This document shows, piece after piece, positions 42,894 through 45,903 of a stretch of DNA of 45,903 nt. Numbering within the stretch: position 1 is the first letter of the stretch; every line of letters begins with the position of its first letter. The stretch is taken from positions 1 to 45,903 of the forward strand of contig RWJK01000634.1 of NCBI GenBank assembly GCA_004335835.1, read 5' to 3'. A program made the translations under genes and the position numbers. The notes beneath the pieces are model-generated. The model did no database searches and was not told the origin of the DNA. It saw only the letters and a program-made list of their open reading frames with translations. This DNA comes from Scenedesmus sp. ARA3. Lineage: Eukaryota; Chlorophyta; Chlorophyceae; Sphaeropleales; Scenedesmaceae.

Positions 42894-43565
42894 ATGGCGA
42901 CAGCTAAGCATGCAGCAGCAGCGCTGCTGCTCCTGCTGCTGGTGGCCCACAGCGCAGCAAAACCCACCCGCCCAGGCCAGGGCAGGCGCATGGCAGGCGG
43001 CAGGTTCAGGGAGTCCAAGGCAGTTGCAGCTGGCAAGAATGTGGCGGTTGCAGGCGCGCCTGACACTGACGTCGCCACGTCAGCAGTGAAGCCTGCAGAC
43101 GACGGAGTGTCTGCTGCTGCTGTCGCAAGCGTCAACACAGCCAATGCGTTCGACTTGTGCTACGACCTGAACGCCAACCGCACGCTGGCCTTTGCTGACG
43201 TGGCGTACTGGCAGGGCAGGACGCTCAGCAGCAACCAGTTCATAGCAGACACCACCTGCTACCTGCAATGGCTGCCCATCCGCAGCGTCACCATCAGAGA
43301 CAGGCAAGGCGTGGCCACATCCGTGCCCCTCTCCTGCGCGTGCCTCAACGCGGACAGCTGCGGCAGGTTAGGCCAGCAGCCCTGCTGCAGGAACTTCCTG
43401 CAGTGGCGCGCCTCGCCGTACTGGGCTGCTGCTTCCAGCTATGTATGGCAGAGCAAGGATGCCACCCTGGGGGATGGCTATGTATGTGAATGGATCCAGA
43501 CGAGGCCGGTGCAGGGCTTTGGAATCATGGTGGCGTCTGTCTCGTACAGCGTGGTGACGCTGTAG
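42894..43565 (+). CDS. Secreted cysteine-rich protein, single exon
   Basis: 223 aa from ATG 42894, chosen because it starts a clean signal peptide (MATAKHAAAALLLLLLVAHS-AA). An upstream in-frame ATG at 42771 would add 41 residues. A basic, low-complexity stretch follows the signal, then a compact domain from FDLCYDLNANRTL to the end. It contains eight Cys (LC, TC, SCAC, SC, CC, VC), enough for four disulfides, and is rich in Trp and Tyr (YWQG, LQWL, QWRASPYW, EWIQ). I do not recognise the family. An extracellular or cell-wall location is inferred from the signal peptide. No intron is evident, unlike every other gene in the window. Confidence 0.7.
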   Translation: MATAKHAAAALLLLLLVAHSAAKPTRPGQGRRMAGGRFRESKAVAAGKNVAVAGAPDTDVATSAVKPADDGVSAAAVASVNTANAFDLCYDLNANRTLAFADVAYWQGRTLSSNQFIADTTCYLQWLPIRSVTIRDRQGVATSVPLSCACLNADSCGRLGQQPCCRNFLQWRASPYWAAASSYVWQSKDATLGDGYVCEWIQTRPVQGFGIMVASVSYSVVTL

Positions 43566-43630
43566 TGACACGCTGTAGTGACACACTGTAGTGACACACT
43601 GTAGTGACACATTGTAGTGACACACTGTAA
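43559..43630 (+). repeat. 13-bp tandem repeat that includes the stop codon
   Basis: Five units of (C/T)TGTAGTGACAC(A/G) begin at the last codon and stop (CTG TAG) of the secreted-protein gene and run into the 3' UTR, so stops are repeated downstream. The array ends in CTGTAATCAGG, creating a TGTAA. Confidence 0.9.
43626..43630 (+). terminator. TGTAA polyadenylation signal candidate (secreted-protein gene)
   Basis: TGTAA about 60 nt after the stop codon, formed by a G-to-A type variant of the last 13-bp repeat unit. Confidence 0.4.
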
Positions 43631-45338
43631 TCAGGAGGGGTGTCAGGCAGCGTGGTGACACTGTAGCCGGTGACACACTGCAGCCAGGGGAGGAAGGGGT
43701 GTCAGGCAGGGAGGGGCCTGGGAGTGATTGCCAGCCGCAGTGGATGTGTGCCTGCTGTCATAAAAGGTGCTGGTCATTTTGGTGTTGCGGGGTTACATGG
43801 AGCCAACTTCAACTGCATGACCTCGCCAGGTGGCTGCCGGGCGCTGGTGCCTGTGGTTGCTTAGTAAATCGCCTGGTGCATCACTCCTACTGAACCTTGG
43901 TCTGTATGTGCTGCGTCTAGCACACGAGCTTGGTGGTACTGCAGATCCACAGGCGGATTTGTTGGCGCACATACGTCTATGATTGTGGACCATGCATGTT
44001 ACGTAGCGTGGACGTTGCACTTTACACTGCTGAAGTGGGCAGACAGTGTGTTACTGCTGCTGCTGTTGCTGCTGCTGCAGAGTCTGCATCATGCAATGCA
44101 GTTGTTTTGGCCATCCTCACTGCTGTGTTGGCATCACTCGGCATCGCTTAAGCAGCGACAGGCTCAGCCTTCTCAGTCTCCTCACGCACATGGATTCATC
44201 TTGTGTACATCCAATTATTGACTTGATTACATGTTGCTTGCACTGTGCCGCTGGGTGTGATGCTGCCAGGTGATTTCAGCACAGACGATCGAGCTGAGCT
44301 GCAGCCTGTTTTCTATGTCGCACCTTTGCCTGAAACGGCGACATGTTCCGACCACCTCCTGTGGCAAAAACGAATCTGCAACCAACCATATGGAACAGTC
44401 ACCTTGTGCTCTTGTGGTTTGTCTGCGGTAGGGTGTGTGCTTTTGGCACAGTTACACTCCCAGGCATTTGCCCGGCGGAGCATGCCCAGCTGGGTCGTTG
44501 TGGTGCCAGCCGCTCTGCTGTTGGCTGGCGCTGAGGATGTGGTTGTTGACTGTCATTGGACACACGGCTGCGCACACTGTGGGACGTCATTGCACGCACA
44601 CTGTATGTGTGACACGCACAGTGCATCAGGCGTGTCCTTGGTCAAGGGCGCAGCTGACCAATGTATGGGATATGGAGCCACGCGACTTGCATGCGCCTGA
44701 TAGTAGTTTGATTGAAAGAGTGTAGCCAGGCATGCTGTAAACACAGCACAGCAACAGACTGTAATAAAACAAGGTTGTTGAGTTGTACATTACAGCACTT
44801 TCCTTTTTGTAACACCCAACCCAGGCTTGACATTTCATTGCACCAGCTGTAACAACTTGCTGACTCACTTGGATGTGCGTATCTGTTGCTGCTCAACTTG
44901 AAGTGCTCTCTGGACAAGGCCTCAAGTTTGCCGGCAGCCCGGCATCATCATCAAGTCCCCCATCAAGCCGTAGCATCAACGGCAGCCTGGCGCCAGACCA
45001 CCTGCAGCTGCTTACCAAAACACAATGCTGAGCACAAGTTGTGGCTGACGGTCTTCTGGTGTACAATAACAACAAATACACCCCAGGCAATGCGCTTGTG
45101 TCTGTTATCACAAGCTTGCTGATGGGGGGGAGACAGGCTGATATAAGCACCTTGATGATGCAGTCTGGGCTGAATTCTAGAGTGCCTGTGCCGACTGGCC
45201 GAGTCCTGGTGTGGAGTGATTCGATAGTTGCCCAATGGCTCGAGCCTGTCATCGGGTCAAAAACGACCAAGCTAAGCCGTGCCATGCCACGCGCCTACGG
45301 CCCAGCGCCCCACAGCTTCAAACACTGTGCGGGTGGGT
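43631..45338. other. Intergenic, about 1.7 kb, convergent 3' flanks
   Basis: Open frames of 142-151 codons at 44245-44700 and 45041-45469 (+) have no domain, splice support or coding-like composition. A TTACA at about 44786 (TGTAA on the minus strand) could end the right-edge minus-strand gene. Confidence 0.45.
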
Positions 45339-45839
45339 TCACGCCAGCGCTGCGCTACCGCTGCGTGCCCTGGCTGCGTCCTCCAGTGCCGCCAGGTACA
45401 GGTCCATGCTGTGATCACCCACCTGCAGCATGGCAGCAGCAGCAGCAGCAGCAGCCCGCAGCTCATTAGCTGCATATATGGCCGCCCACCTGCAGCATGG
45501 CAGCAGCAGTGCTGCTGCCATGCTGAGCAGCAGCAGCAGCACCCCGCAGCTCATCAGCTTTTGTCTGTAACATCCGCATTGCACTGCCAGGCGGCCAGCA
45601 GCTGCAGGCGGTGCATCATGGAAAACACATCAACATCAGTGCCGGCACAATCAGCAGCTGCTCGGGTTTGAACTGCCACGCACCGAGGCGTATGCGCCAG
45701 GGCGCGGCCTGTCACCCAGGATGGCGCGGTAGCGGCTGCCTGCCGGCATGGCTGTGGGCAGCTGGTGGCCGTATGTGTTGCGGCCGGGCTCCAGCAGCAG
45801 CACCGGCTGCCGCACGTGCACCCAGCTGCAGCGGCAGAC

Positions 45840-45903
<64 letters not shown>
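45339..45903 (-). CDS. 3' end of an unrecognised minus-strand gene (partial)
   Basis: A minus-strand exon 45825-45684 opens after a CCGCTGCAG acceptor and encodes WVHVRQPVLLLEPGRNTYGH and PTAMPAGSRYRAILGDR, ending at a GTGCGT donor. A possible 30-nt exon (45601-45572) and the last exon 45422-45339 (VGDHSMDLYLAALEDAARAR, TGA stop) follow in phase 0. The tiny middle exon and its GTTACA donor are weak. Alternatively the first exon reads through to a stop at 45651. I do not recognise the protein. Most of the gene lies right of the window. Confidence 0.42.
45839..45903. repeat. (CAGG)n tetranucleotide microsatellite at the right edge
   Basis: At least 15 CAGG units run to the end of the window. 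On the minus (sense) strand of the partial gene this is (CCTG)n just upstream of a 3' splice site, parallel to the CTG tracts elsewhere. Confidence 0.9.

Noticed and set aside
44245..44700. 151-codon open frame (+)
   Set aside because: No recognisable domain or signal, and the composition resembles intergenic DNA here.
45041..45469. 142-codon open frame (+)
   Set aside because: It overlaps the 3' end of the better-supported minus-strand gene and ends in Gln repeats complementary to an intronic CTG tract.

Overview
The window looks like nuclear DNA of a green alga, probably a chlorophycean (Scenedesmus/Chlamydomonas-like) lineage; that placement is inference. The reasons are dense GT-AG introns with GTGAGT/GTGAGC-type donors, GC-rich coding DNA, very heavy CAG/CTG triplet content, chlorophyte-style TGTAA signals after stop codons, and plant-type protein families. 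No bacterial, organellar or viral gene block is visible.

Layout. (1) 1-19625 (+): most of one very large, 5'-truncated gene of about 30 exons (about 2,950 codons in the window). Its C-terminal end matches the SMC-hinge region of the plant GMI1/DMS3 and animal SMCHD1 family, followed by a coiled coil. (2) 20455-23647 (+): a seven-exon mitochondrial carrier (SLC25 family, 345 aa), with degenerate copies of its last exon in the 3' flank. (3) 24300-28355: about 4 kb with no gene I can support. (4) 29886-28356 (-): a three-exon bZIP transcription factor (267 aa) whose invariant basic-region Asn is Arg. (5) 30201-33218 (+): a six-exon CinA-like plus nucleotidyltransferase fusion (485 aa), divergent from the bZIP gene across a 314-bp shared promoter. 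(6) 33908-41279 (+): a six- or seven-exon gene for an unrecognised protein of about 2,018 aa built from five diverged copies of one module joined by Gln/Ala/Ser-rich linkers. (7) 42894-43565 (+): a single-exon secreted Cys-rich protein. (8) 45825-45339 (-): the 3' end of a gene running in from the right edge.

Two genome-scale patterns matter more than any single gene. First, splice junctions are repeatedly 'echoed': short stretches of exon plus adjoining intron are tandemly copied into the neighbouring intron, 1 to 6 times, with spacing mostly near 90-135 bp. Copies of exon starts lie upstream and copies of exon ends lie downstream, so the protein is preserved while introns grow. Second, triplet repeats are strand-sorted: on the sense strand introns carry (CTG)n, usually ending in the CTGCAG of the 3' splice site, while exons carry (CAG)n read as Gln, Ala or Ser. 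The bZIP gene on the minus strand follows the same rule.

Exon coordinates were set by hand from splice consensus and phase continuity. Most junctions from 3293 to 19625 and in the carrier, bZIP and nucleotidyltransferase genes join in phase. The exons before about 3300, one junction at about 16686 and the right-edge gene are less certain.
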